Shown: positions 21,749-30,577 of the stretch, piece after piece
Numbering within the stretch: the first letter of the stretch is position 1
Layout of the letters: every line of letters starts with the position of its first letter
Origin: Cohnella rhizosphaerae
Lineage (GTDB): Bacteria; Bacillota; Bacilli; Paenibacillales; Paenibacillaceae
Length of the DNA: 64,000 bases
Direction: 5' to 3'
NCBI RefSeq assembly: GCF_029525575.1
Contig: NZ_JAPDIA010000007.1
Location: 1,098,804-1,162,803, forward strand
Notes under the pieces: model-generated
The model's input: the letters and a program-made list of their open reading frames with translations, nothing else
The model's database searches: none
Told to the model about the DNA's origin: nothing
Made by a program: the position numbers and the translations under genes

Positions 21749-23422
21749 TCACATCGGCTCCGCGGGCGTTCGTCCCTGCGGCGAAGGCTGCGGCGTCTCG
21801 CGGCGCCCGGCGCGCGCGTCCGCGGGATTCACCGCGAAGATCGCGTCCTGCGCGCGATAGATCGAGCGGTTCAGCTTGCTGCGCGCGGCCAGCCGGCCTT
21901 CCACGTACTTCAAGCGGTACGTATCCACGACCGCGCCTGATTTGCCTGCCTGCACCAGACGCGACAGGCCGACCGGGATGCCCGCGTCTTGTCTGTACAC
22001 GGTGCGGGGCGGAAGCTCCTTTACTAGAACCGCTTCCAACTCATACCTCACGTTGTCGGCCATCGTGCCGAACAGCTTGACCGTCAGCCTTTTATCTCGA
22101 ACCGAGGCCTTGATTAACAGCCGTTTACCCGTGTCGTTGCGAAACCGGAAGTTAATCGAGCCCTCCGCGAAAGTCGCGTCCATGCCTTGCGGCAAATAAT
22201 TCACGGGGAGCGAGTGGTTGCGCCGCTCGACGATCTTGAGGCCCGAGGCGCGCAGGACCGCATTGTAAAGCGTGCTGGACACCTGGCAGATGCCGCCGCC
22301 GATGCCCGGCACGAGCTTGCCCTTCAAGATGACCGGAGCCGCCCGGTAACCGTAATCCCGCCGTGCTTTGGCGACGACGGCGCCGTAATCGAACGTCTCG
22401 CCCGGCAGAAGCACGGTATCGTCCAAGGCGTCGGCAGTGGCCTTGACGTTATGGACGCGACCTTCGCCGCTTGCCGCGAAGGAGGTGGAAAACTCGGCGA
22501 TCTTGCGCGCGATGCCTTGCGCCTGCAGCGCTGACGCCTTAATCTCGGGCTGGACGGGGACGACGGGCAGACGCGTTTCGATCGCCAGCGGCCCTTTTGC
22601 GGCCGGCGCTGTTTCGCCGAGCTTTGCCGGCGCGCGCTTTTTGAATACGGCCAGCAGCGATGAAAGGTCGAGCGTCTCGCCCGGCTTTTCCGGCGAATAG
22701 ACGACGCGGTCGTACGCATCGATCGCGCGAACCGCGTCGATCGATGCCTTTTCCGCGATCGATCCCCACATTGCTTCGGCCTTCTCCGCGAACATCTCCT
22801 CGTCCCAGACAGCTTCAATCGGAAAGCGCTTCGCGACGGCCCGCCCGGCAGAACGCCGATCCAGCCAGCCCGCGTCCCGATATTGCATGATCGCTTTTAT
22901 CGCTTCCTCGGCGTTCAAATGGAGCCCAAGCTCGCGCCAGGAGAGCGAGGACCCGGACGCATCTTGGGTCGGCGAGAGCTGCCGATGCCCGTGAACCAGC
23001 GTCACGCGCTCGTCAAGCTTCGCTTCGATTCGTGCCCGTACCTTGGCGATCGCGGCATCCGCGCTCATGCCGCCCATCGCCAAGCCGCCCACGGAGACAT
23101 CGGCCGGCAGCGCGCGAGACCGGCGCGTTCCGTGCTTCGCGGCCGCCGCATCAACCGCCGCCTCGCGAGCAGCCGCTCCATGGCCTGCGACCGCCGCATC
23201 ACCCGCCGCCTCGCGAACAGCCGCTCCGTAGCCTGCGACCGCCGCATCAACCGCCGTCTCACGAGCAGTTGCTCCATAGCCTGCGACCGCCGTATCACCC
23301 GCCGCCTCGCGAGCAGCCGCTCCATAGCCTGCGAACGCCGCGCCTGCCGCAGCCGTCCCGGCGTTCATGCCTAAGATTAGCGCGAGGACCGCGGCTGCGA
23401 TCCGAAAGAATCGGTTGTCCAT
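21749..23422 (-). CDS. VanW family envelope protein with N-terminal 16-residue repeats
   Basis: 557 residues. A signal peptide or signal anchor (residues 1-29) is followed by four tandem 16-residue repeats of the type AGYGAAAREAAGDTAV (residues 31-94), then a putative peptidoglycan-binding domain (PG_binding_4 type, about 100-250) and the VanW domain (about 300-440; DYGAVVAKARRDYGYRAAPVI, GGGICQVSSTLYNAVL). The C-terminal 60 residues resemble a G5-type stalk. VanW proteins are envelope proteins of uncertain function; this one is not linked to vancomycin-resistance genes. The start at 23422 has GGAAGGAGG nine bases upstream. Confidence 0.85.
   Translation of the reverse strand: MDNRFFRIAAAVLALILGMNAGTAAAGAAFAGYGAAAREAAGDTAVAGYGATARETAVDAAVAGYGAAVREAAGDAAVAGHGAAAREAAVDAAAAKHGTRRSRALPADVSVGGLAMGGMSADAAIAKVRARIEAKLDERVTLVHGHRQLSPTQDASGSSLSWRELGLHLNAEEAIKAIMQYRDAGWLDRRSAGRAVAKRFPIEAVWDEEMFAEKAEAMWGSIAEKASIDAVRAIDAYDRVVYSPEKPGETLDLSSLLAVFKKRAPAKLGETAPAAKGPLAIETRLPVVPVQPEIKASALQAQGIARKIAEFSTSFAASGEGRVHNVKATADALDDTVLLPGETFDYGAVVAKARRDYGYRAAPVILKGKLVPGIGGGICQVSSTLYNAVLRASGLKIVERRNHSLPVNYLPQGMDATFAEGSINFRFRNDTGKRLLIKASVRDKRLTVKLFGTMADNVRYELEAVLVKELPPRTVYRQDAGIPVGLSRLVQAGKSGAVVDTYRLKYVEGRLAARSKLNRSIYRAQDAIFAVNPADARAGRRETPQPSPQGRTPAEPM
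23141..23332 (-). repeat. Four 48-bp in-frame repeats in the VanW gene
   Basis: Four units of 16 codons encode AGYGAxxREAAxDxAV. They expand only the linker between the signal sequence and the first folded domain. Such units can change in number by slippage without breaking the frame. Confidence 0.85.
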
Positions 23423-23690
23423 TTCCAGAATTCCTCCTTCCGCGAACGCATTCGAACTTAGGATTCCCGCCAGATTAAAAATTTCTCAAAATAACGAAAA
23501 TCGACAAAAACGCGAGCCGAAACATGCGCGATTCCGCTTCTGTCAACCAGATAAAGCTCGACAAATAAAGGATTTACCGGCAAGATGTCGAAGTACCATT
23601 AGTCTGCGGAACTTTAGCCTTTCGACGGGAAGCGTCTCCCTGAACGTATAGAAGCATCGGCTGTCCAACAATGAAACAGGAAGTGATCGC

Positions 23691-24378
23691 GTGATCGAAA
23701 TGCACGACATATGGAAGACCTATCCGGACGGAACCCCCGCCCTGCAAGGCATCAACATCGTGATCGACCGCAATGAATTCGTCTACGTCGTCGGCCCTTC
23801 CGGCGCCGGCAAGTCGACGTTCATGAAGCTGATCTATCGCGAGGAAGTGCCGACCAAGGGGCAGTTGTCCGTCAACGGATTCAACATAGGCAAGCTGAAG
23901 CAGCGCAAGATCCCCTACGTGCGCCGCAATATCGGCGTCGTCTTCCAAGATTTCCGCCTGCTTCCCAAGCTGTCCGTCTACGAAAACGTCGCCTTCGCGA
24001 TGGAAGTCGTCGAATCGCCGAAGCGTCAAATCCGCCGCCGCACCATGGAAGTGCTTGAACTCGTCGGGCTTAAGCACAAGGCGGGCAGCCTGCCCGCCCA
24101 GTTGTCCGGCGGCGAGCAGCAGCGCGTCGCGATCGCCAGAGCGATCGTTAACAGTCCTTCCGTCATCGTGGCGGACGAGCCCACCGGCAACCTCGATCCC
24201 GAGACCTCATGGGGGGATCATGAAGCTGCTCGAAGAGATCAATTTCCGCGGTACCACGATCGTCATGGCTACGCACAACAAAGAAATCGTCAACACCCTC
24301 CGCAAGCGGGTCATCGCGATCGAACGGGGCACCATCGTGCGGGACCAGCAGAGAGGGGATTACGGCTATGAAGTTTAG
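23691..24378 (+). CDS. ftsE: Cell division ATPase FtsE (one +1 frame break)
   Basis: Corrected length 228 residues, the standard size. The break is at six G (24211-24216); with five it reads ...NLDPETSWGIMKLLEEINF... FtsE is the ABC ATPase of the FtsEX complex, which drives a peptidoglycan hydrolase from the membrane. Walker A GPSGAGKST, signature LSGGEQQR and Walker B VIVADEP are intact. The start is GTG 23691 with AGGAAG upstream. It overlaps ftsX by 11 bp. The gene is important for wall growth, so a true null is unlikely. Confidence 0.92.
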
Positions 24379-25282
24379 CACCCTCGTGCGCCACATCCGC
24401 GAAGGTGTCAAGAACGTCTTCCGCAACGGCTGGATGTCGTTCGCCTCGATCGGATCGATCGTCGTGTCGCTGTTCGTGCTGGGCGTGTTCATGCTCCTCG
24501 CGCTTAACGTGAACCAGTGGGCCGACCAGTTCGACAGCCAGGTTCAAGTCAACGTGTACCTCGAGTCCGAGATCGGCCAATCCAAGATCGACGAGCTCAA
24601 GACGCGCATCGGCAATATCGTCGAGGTCAAGCAGGTCACCTTCGTTTCCAAGGAGGAGGGACTCGAGAAGCTGCGCCAGGATCTGGACGAGGACGTAAAA
24701 GGCGCGCTCGACGGCTACAAGGATTCGAATCCGCTCCCGGACGCGTTCGAAGTCGAGCTGTTCGACGCGCAGCAGGTGTCCTACGTGGCCAAGCAGATTC
24801 TGGCGTTTAACGAGACGGACGCGGACAAGCCCATCCTCAGCGTCAAGTACGGACAAGGCTATGTCGAAAAGCTGTTCCGCATCACGAACGCCGTTCGCAA
24901 CGTCGGTCTCGTCATCGTCGCCGGACTTGCGGTCATGGCGATGTTCCTCATCTCCACGACGATCAAGATGACGATACTGGCGCGGCGCCGGGAGATCGGC
25001 ATCATGAAGCTTGTCGGCGCCACCAACAATTTTATCCGCTGGCCGTTTTTCATCGAAGGCATCATCATCGGATTGGCGGGCTCGGGCATTACGACGGCGC
25101 TGCTGTTGTACGGATATTCCAAGTTGATCGCGTCGACCAGCTACAATATGGGCCTCATGATGATCCAGGTCGTCGACCTAAATAAAGTCGGCTGGCTGGT
25201 CGGCGGCACGCTCGTCGTGTTGGGTACGTTGATCGGCGTCTGGGGCAGCGTCGTGTCGGTTCGCAAGCATTTGAAAGTGTAG
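24368..25282 (+). CDS. ftsX: Cell division permease-like protein FtsX
   Basis: 304 residues. One membrane segment near residues 22-44, an extracellular domain to about 170, then three further segments, the usual FtsX topology. KFSTLVRHIREGVKNVFRNGWM at the N-terminus is the typical cytoplasmic lead; the RRREIGIMKLVGAT coupling loop is present. It transmits FtsE ATP hydrolysis to an external hydrolase, most likely the M23 protein encoded next. Confidence 0.95.
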   Translation: MKFSTLVRHIREGVKNVFRNGWMSFASIGSIVVSLFVLGVFMLLALNVNQWADQFDSQVQVNVYLESEIGQSKIDELKTRIGNIVEVKQVTFVSKEEGLEKLRQDLDEDVKGALDGYKDSNPLPDAFEVELFDAQQVSYVAKQILAFNETDADKPILSVKYGQGYVEKLFRITNAVRNVGLVIVAGLAVMAMFLISTTIKMTILARRREIGIMKLVGATNNFIRWPFFIEGIIIGLAGSGITTALLLYGYSKLIASTSYNMGLMMIQVVDLNKVGWLVGGTLVVLGTLIGVWGSVVSVRKHLKV

Positions 25283-25321
25283 CGCTTGCCGTTCATGATC
25301 AGATGATGGAGGAGAGCTCGC

Positions 25322-26501
25322 GTGAATAGAAGATTGATCGCGGTACTGGTGATGCTGCTGGGCGTCGTATTCCTCGTTCGGCCGTACGAGAGCCACGCCG
25401 AGACGAAAATGCAGAAGATCGAGCGGGAGCTTAAGGAGATTCAGGCCCAGATGAACGCCGCTGCGGAAAGCAAGAAGGAAGCCGAGCGCCGGAGCGAGGA
25501 TCTGACGAATAAAAAAGACGCTGGCCAAGACGGATATGTTTACGCTGCTTAAGCAAATTCAGCAGACGTCGGACCAGCTCGACGCGACGCAGGCCAAGAT
25601 CGATTCCGCCGAAGCCAAGTTGCTGAAGACGACGTCGGAGCTTGAGTCCGCCGAAGCCTCCAGGCAGAGCCGGGACGAGCAGTTGAGAGAGCGAATCCGT
25701 CTGATTTACATGAACGGCTCCGTCTCTTATCTTGACGTGCTGCTGAGCTCCAAGAGCTTCTCGGATTTCGTCGGCCGCTTCCAATCGCTGCAATCCATCA
25801 TGGAGCAGGATAAAGAGGTGCTGTCGCAGACCGAGAGCTACAAAGCGCTCGTCGCCGACAAGAAGGCGCAGGTCGAGTTGGACCTGGCTTCGGTCAAAAA
25901 GCTGTACAGCGACATGGCCGACAAAAAAGCCGAGCTTCAGGACCAGGAAAAAGAAAAAGAAGTGCTCGTCGCGAGCATTAATCAGAAGATCGAGGAAACC
26001 GAGGACATCAGCGAAGAGGCCGAAGCCGCGCTCATGGAATTCGGCAAAAAGTACTCCAAGCTGCTGGAGCAGAAAAAAGCGCTAAAAACCTACTACACCG
26101 GCGGCAAGCTCGGCCTTCCGCTGAAGCGGGAATACCGCTTGTCCTCGCCCTTCGGCTACCGGACGCATCCCGTGACCGGTCAGAAAAACAAGCTGCACAC
26201 GGGCTTGGACATGGCCGTCCCGGAGGGGACGCCGGTGTACGCGGCCGAATCGGGCACCGTCATCGTCGCCCAGTCGTGGAGCGGCTACGGCAACTGCATC
26301 ATCATCAACCACGGCGGCGGCCTCTGGACGCTGTACGGTCACTTGAAGCCGGGCGGAATCCTCGTCGAAAAGGGCGAGACCGTCAAGCGCGGCGAAAAAA
26401 TCGGCCTCGTCGGCATGACGGGCACCGCAACCGGCTATCACCTGCACTTCGAGGTTCGCAAAGACGGTACGCCGGTCAATCCCGCGCCGTATCTCAAATA
26501 A
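25322..26501 (+). CDS. Coiled-coil M23 peptidase / murein hydrolase (one +1 frame break)
   Basis: Corrected length 392 residues. The break is at six A (25511-25516); with five it reads ...EDLTNKKTLAKTDMFTLLKQ... A signal sequence (residues 1-25) precedes a long coiled coil (about 26-255) of the EnvC/CwlO type that docks on FtsX, then a LytM/M23 metallopeptidase domain. Zinc-site motifs HTGLDMAV and HLHFEV are present. Located 39 bp downstream of ftsX, it is the obvious FtsEX partner. GTG 25322 follows GGAGGAG. Confidence 0.9.
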
Positions 26502-26590
26502 TAATTCGCAAATTCGCAGCTTTGCGCTCAGCCGCCTCAGGGCGCCGCTTCCGTTCGGGGGCAGCCAGGGGCGGCTTGCCGCATTTTCAG

Positions 26591-26793
26591 GCGTTTAAAC
26601 GGTATCCCTTTCGAACAGGCTGGGGATGATGAGCGGAGGAGCGGGTACATGGGTATCCGGGGCGTTTGAACGGTATCCCCTTCCGTCAGGATGATGGGTT
26701 ATGCCCAAAAAAAGCATATGAGCAAGACATTTGAACGGTATCCCCTTCGGGCAGGAGACGGTTCAGCACCTGCCCGAAGGGGATATCGTTAAA
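26591..26793. repeat. REP-like repeats: three direct and one inverted copy
   Basis: The 437 bp between the M23 gene and the MinJ-like gene hold no supported gene. Copies of a unit around GAACGGTATCCCCTTC...CAGG lie at 26591-26619, 26662-26690 and 26727-26755; an inverted copy at 26769-26793 pairs with the third to form a 22-bp stem with one mismatch and a 13-base loop. The same repeat occurs around the transposase-like gene at 36.3-37.7 kb. Confidence 0.8.
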
Positions 26794-26938
26794 AAGGAAA
26801 AAACGGAGGTGTTCGAGGATTCGATTCCACTATTTGTAAATCCCGAAAACGCCGGCCGGCAGGATTTGAACTTCCGTCTGTCGAATACGTAGGGTCGGCA
26901 TGCATATCGGAATACGGAAACGGAAGGCGGGATTCATC

Positions 26939-28504
26939 TTGGATCTGACGATCGATTGGTTGCGGTTGGCGGGCGAGAGTATCGGAGTCCTGTTCCTATC
27001 GCCTTTTTTTATATATCGCGATCGCGATGGTATGGTGGCATTCGCGCCAGAGCAGCGTGCTGCAGCGCAGATTGTTCCATGTCAGACTGCGAGGTACGCT
27101 GCCGATGACGGCTGCCCGCATCGTCGCGGGTTTCGTTGCGGGCATCGCGCTGTCCGCGCTCGGATTTGCCGCCGGCGCGCAGTTGACCGCTTCTACGCTC
27201 GTATGCGTCTGGGGCGCGACGTTCGTGCTCGCGTTGTTCAAGCTTCGTTACGTTTGTCTCGCCTACGCGGCCGGCGCGCTTACCGTTGTGCAAGCGATTC
27301 TGTCATGGACGGGCGTGCCCGCCGGAGATGAGGGGATCAACCGCGTCTGGCAGGCGTTAAACGATATTGACGGCCCGTCGCTGCTGTTTTTGGCCGGCCT
27401 GCTGCATATTGCGGAAGCGCTTCTCGTTCGGCTGCAAGGCTCGCGTTATGCGACGCCGTTGTTTCTCGAAGGCAAGCGGGGGGAAACCGATCGGCGCCTA
27501 CTCGCTGTCCGGTCTCTGGCCGGTTCCGCTGTTATGGCTCGTGCCGGCTGCGGGAAATAACGGGTTAACGCTGCCGTGGACGCCCTTGTTCGGTGTGGAC
27601 GGTGGGCCGGCAGTAACGGTAGCAGGGTGGACGCTGGCGGCTTTTCCGGTGCTGATCGGGTTTACGGACCGGACGTCGACACGCTGGCCGGAAGCCAAAG
27701 CGAAGGAAATGGGCGGCGGCCTCCTTCTATACGGACTGGCGATTGCGGCGCTTGCCGCCGGCGCAGCGTTTTGGGGACCGCTTACGATCGTGGCCGGCGC
27801 AGCGGCTTTTATTTTGCACGAGGCTCTGCTCTTCTGGGGAAGGCTGCGCGAACGGGGGCGCCATCCTGTTTATGTACAGGACGGCAGAGGCGTCGTCATC
27901 CTCGCCGTTCTGCCCGGCACGCCGGCGTTCGAGATGGGGCTGATCGCGGGGGGAAACGGTGAGCAAGGCGAACGGTGTCCGGGTGCGCAGCAAGGAGGAG
28001 CTTCACGCTGCGCTTCAGCTGCAGCCGGCGTTCACGAAGCTCGAGGTGCTTAATCGCGACGGTAACGTGAAGTTTGCGCAGCGGGCCAGGTATGCAGGCG
28101 AGCATCATCAGCTTGGATTGATTCTTGCGCCGGATGAGGATGCCGAGTACGTCGCCGCGCCGCGGTCGTCCTCGCTGCGCCAGGGGCTCCGTCTGGCCGG
28201 CGCGAGGCTGCGCGGAAAAGGCGCTCGAAGAAGCTACGGCGGATCGGAGGAGGCCGCGGCGTCGGAAAGCGGGCCGCCGCCTGAGGAAGCGGGAGGGCGG
28301 GGGGAATGGCGTGCTGGCTTTGACCGAAGGAAAGCAGGCCTCGGAGGCGACAAGACGCGTAGACGAGACGGCAGACCAGGCTTTCGCGGCTTGCGTCGAC
28401 GGCCGCAGTCAAGCCCGTGCCCGAAGGACTGCCTCCGCGCAGCGGGCGGCGCAAATAGAGACCGGGGCCGCTTGCGGCCAACGTTTATTAGAGATAGGGT
28501 TTGA
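26939..28504 (+). CDS. MinJ-like polytopic PDZ protein (three +1 frame breaks)
   Basis: Breaks at seven T (27004-27010), six G (27478-27483) and six G (27948-27953), each one base too long, split the frame; corrected, it runs from TTG 26939 (GGAAGGCGG upstream; ATG 26900 is an alternative). About eight hydrophobic segments are followed by a PDZ domain that begins GVVILAVLPGTPAFEMGLIA and continues ETVSKANGVRVRSKEEL. In Bacillus, MinJ links DivIVA to MinD at the septum, and it lies between ftsEX-ctpB and uvrB as here. The tail after about 28160 is Arg/Gly-rich; a run of six G at 28299-28304 could be another break, shifting the end to 28526. The name rests on topology and synteny. Confidence 0.7.
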
Positions 28505-28529
28505 CAGCCCAATCGTTGTTCGTTAATAT
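28501..28529 (+). promoter_or_regulatory. Promoter for the guanidine riboswitch operon
   Basis: TTGACA (28501-28506), 17-bp spacer, TAATAT (28524-28529). Transcription would begin just before the riboswitch. Confidence 0.7.
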
Positions 28530-28539
28530 GGATGGGATT

Positions 28540-28648
28540 CGTCCTCTAGGGTTCCGGGGCGGCTTCGGCCGGCTGTCTGGTCCAAGGGGAGGGCGCGCCC
28601 TGCCGAGTGCGGCAGGCGTCACGGAGGGACAAAAGCCCGGGAGTATCA
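28540..28648 (+). ncRNA. Guanidine-I (ykkC) riboswitch
   Basis: The two conserved blocks of the ykkC aptamer are present: CTAGGGTTCCG near 28546 and ACGGAGGGACAAAAGCCCGG from 28621, with a GC-rich helix between them. The class binds free guanidinium and switches on export or degradation genes. A terminator follows at 28683, so control is by transcription attenuation. The SMR genes directly downstream match the class. Confidence 0.9.
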
Positions 28649-28682
28649 GAATGCAAGGCCGCGAGAGACATTTAAGCCGCGC

Positions 28683-28713
28683 GCCCCGCATGCCGATGCT
28701 GTCGGGCTTTTTT
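28683..28713 (+). terminator. Riboswitch-controlled intrinsic terminator
   Basis: GCCCCGCATGC and GCTGTCGGGC form a hairpin (GCCC/GGGC, GCAT/ATGC) followed by TTTTTT. It lies between aptamer and gene, as expected for an ON switch that relieves termination when ligand binds. Confidence 0.75.
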
Positions 28714-28744
28714 GCATGTCGAAGGCGAGGAGAGAGGATCACGG

Positions 28745-29098
28745 ATGACAAAATATTGGGCGCTGCTCATCGCAGCCGGCGTGACGGAAGTGGGCTGGGT
28801 GTCGGGCTTGAAGCATGCTTCGACGTGGTGGGAATGGCTGCTGACGGCCATAGCTTTAGCTTTTTCCTTTTGGAGTCTGATGGAAGTGACGCGCGTCTTG
28901 CCGATCGGCACGGCTTACGCAGCTTTCACGGGGCTAGGCGCAGCAGGAACGGTGATCGGGGAAGCGGTATTCTTCGAGGGCGAGCTCAATGCGGCTAAGC
29001 TGGCGCTTGTCGCGCTTATGATCGTCGGCATCGTCGGCTTAAAAGCGACATCCGGTCCTAAACAGAACTCGGAAACAGAGGGAAGGGGGACGCGTTGA
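28745..29098 (+). CDS. SMR efflux subunit, guanidinium-exporter type (YkkC-like)
   Basis: 117 residues with four membrane helices. The conserved membrane-embedded glutamate is in AAGVTEVGWVSGLKHA (about residue 15). SMR proteins exchange protons for small cations; members under guanidine-I control export guanidinium. The start at 28745 has GAGGAGAGAGG upstream. The stop overlaps the next start by one base (TGATG), so the two chains are made together and probably form a heterodimer. Confidence 0.9.
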   Translation: MTKYWALLIAAGVTEVGWVSGLKHASTWWEWLLTAIALAFSFWSLMEVTRVLPIGTAYAAFTGLGAAGTVIGEAVFFEGELNAAKLALVALMIVGIVGLKATSGPKQNSETEGRGTR

Positions 29099-29416
29099 TG
29101 GCGTGGGTGTATTTAGTATGCGCGGGACTTTTTTGAGGTAGCGGGGACGGTCGGCTTAAATCGCTGGAGCAGCCGCAGGGACGCGTTGGGACTCAGTATC
29201 ATCTGCATTAGCTTTTTGTTCAGCTTCAGCCTGCTGACCGCCGCGATGCAGGAGATCTCGATGGGAACGGCATATGCCGTATGGACGGGCATCGGTTCGG
29301 TCGGCGCGACCGTTCTCGGCATGGTTTTTTACGGCGAATCGCGCCAGGCTTCGAGACTGTTCTTCCTCGCGCTTGTTATCGCCGCCGCGGTGGGCTTGAA
29401 GTTGGTCGGAGAATAA
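29098..29416 (+). CDS. SMR efflux subunit, partner (YkkD-like; one +1 frame break)
   Basis: Corrected length 105 residues. The break is at six T (29129-29134); with five the N-terminus reads MAWVYLVCAGLFEVAGTVGLN, placing the essential glutamate at residue 13 as in other SMR proteins. Four membrane helices. Paired with the preceding gene; together they resemble the YkkC/YkkD pair of Bacillus. Confidence 0.88.
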
Positions 29417-29452
29417 AAGACGCCCTGCTCCTGAGCAGGGCGGTCGTCTTTT
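29415..29452. terminator. Bidirectional terminator
   Basis: CCTGCTC-CT-GAGCAGG hairpin with AAAAGAC on the left and GTCTTTT on the right, between convergent genes. Confidence 0.85.
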
Positions 29453-30571
29453 CTATTGAGGCGATTGTTGGGTGCTCGTATACCACAGCACGATCGCCCC
29501 GACGACAGCCAGACACGCCAGCACAAAAAAGGCGATCTTCCAGGCGCTGCGCGGCGCATTTCCGGATACGAGTCCGGTCTGGCCATTAACCATGAAGCGG
29601 TAGGGCTTGGACTTGTAACTGTAGCTGGCGTTCCAGACGGGCAGCAAAAGATGCTTGAACGTACGGTTGAAGTACCCGGTATCGACGTTCAACGAACGTA
29701 CTTCGTCGCCGCCGATCTCGGCGCGGATGTCGGCGCGCAGCGCATCGTCGATCCGCTCGCGCGCTTCCTCCCAGCCTTGCGTTCGGTTGACGGAATAGCG
29801 TTCGGCGATGTAGCCGCTCAAATAATCCGGTTTGTAGCCGAGCAGTCCGCCCAAGTCGAAGTTGCCTAGGCGATCCAGCAGCTTGGCGTCGTACTGGCCG
29901 GAGGCCGGGATCAGCACGTCGTTGAAGAAGCGGTCGTAATCTCCGCTCACGCGATGCCAGACCGTATACCGCTCCTGCTCGGTATAGGTTTCCGTTTTTC
30001 CGTTTACGGTGCGCGTTCTGGTCACGGTTCGGTAGTGGTAATCGCCCCGTTCGGCGGTGTAAGCGGAAGACGTGTCCGCATCGTACGTCCAATACGGGAT
30101 GTAGATGCCGGCTAGGCGCGCGCTCGTGTTTTCCCGTTTGAAGGCGCCGGGGAGAAACCAGCGTTTCTTTTTCCATGACCGAAAGGCGGCGGCGGCATCC
30201 TCTTTGTCGACTTGAAAGGGAATGAGCGATTCGGGCTTTACCGTCGCCGCAGCGGGCTGGGGCAGCACCTTCGGCGAGCCGCAAAAAGGGCAAAGCGTGG
30301 CTGTCTGCAGGGCCGGAATCAGACTCTCGCCGCCGCAGGACTGGCATTTGATCGTCTGCTGCGCCACGCCCCAATCCGTGTCTGCTTCTTCCGGCTTGCC
30401 GTCGTCCAGCGCATGCTCCCGGGGGAGCGCATGGTCTGCATCGATCGCTTGAAGCCGGCCGCAATATTGGCACTTCAACTGCTGGCTGTCCGCGTCGAAA
30501 AGCATCGTTCCACCGCAGCTCGCGCAGGGAAACTGGATCGCCTCAAGCGCCGCTTTTGCGTCTGTCCCCAT
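29453..30571 (-). CDS. Zinc-ribbon membrane protein, YdjG-like
   Basis: 372 residues. Three CxxC pairs near the N-terminus form two zinc ribbons: CASCGG with CQYCGR (about residues 16-38), and CQSCGG with CPFCGS (about 75-97). A long middle domain (130-330) starts LIPFQVDKEDAAAAFRSW, and one membrane helix near residue 345 ends the chain. Annotated in databases as a TFIIB-type zinc-ribbon protein, although it is no transcription factor. In Bacillus subtilis, YdjG and YdjH recruit the SPFH-family YdjI and PspA to the membrane under stress. Here it sits six bases after the YdjI-like gene and is surely co-transcribed. No pspA or ydjH copy is visible nearby. Confidence 0.75.
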   Translation of the reverse strand: MGTDAKAALEAIQFPCASCGGTMLFDADSQQLKCQYCGRLQAIDADHALPREHALDDGKPEEADTDWGVAQQTIKCQSCGGESLIPALQTATLCPFCGSPKVLPQPAAATVKPESLIPFQVDKEDAAAAFRSWKKKRWFLPGAFKRENTSARLAGIYIPYWTYDADTSSAYTAERGDYHYRTVTRTRTVNGKTETYTEQERYTVWHRVSGDYDRFFNDVLIPASGQYDAKLLDRLGNFDLGGLLGYKPDYLSGYIAERYSVNRTQGWEEARERIDDALRADIRAEIGGDEVRSLNVDTGYFNRTFKHLLLPVWNASYSYKSKPYRFMVNGQTGLVSGNAPRSAWKIAFFVLACLAVVGAIVLWYTSTQQSPQ

Positions 30572-30577
30572 CCTGCG

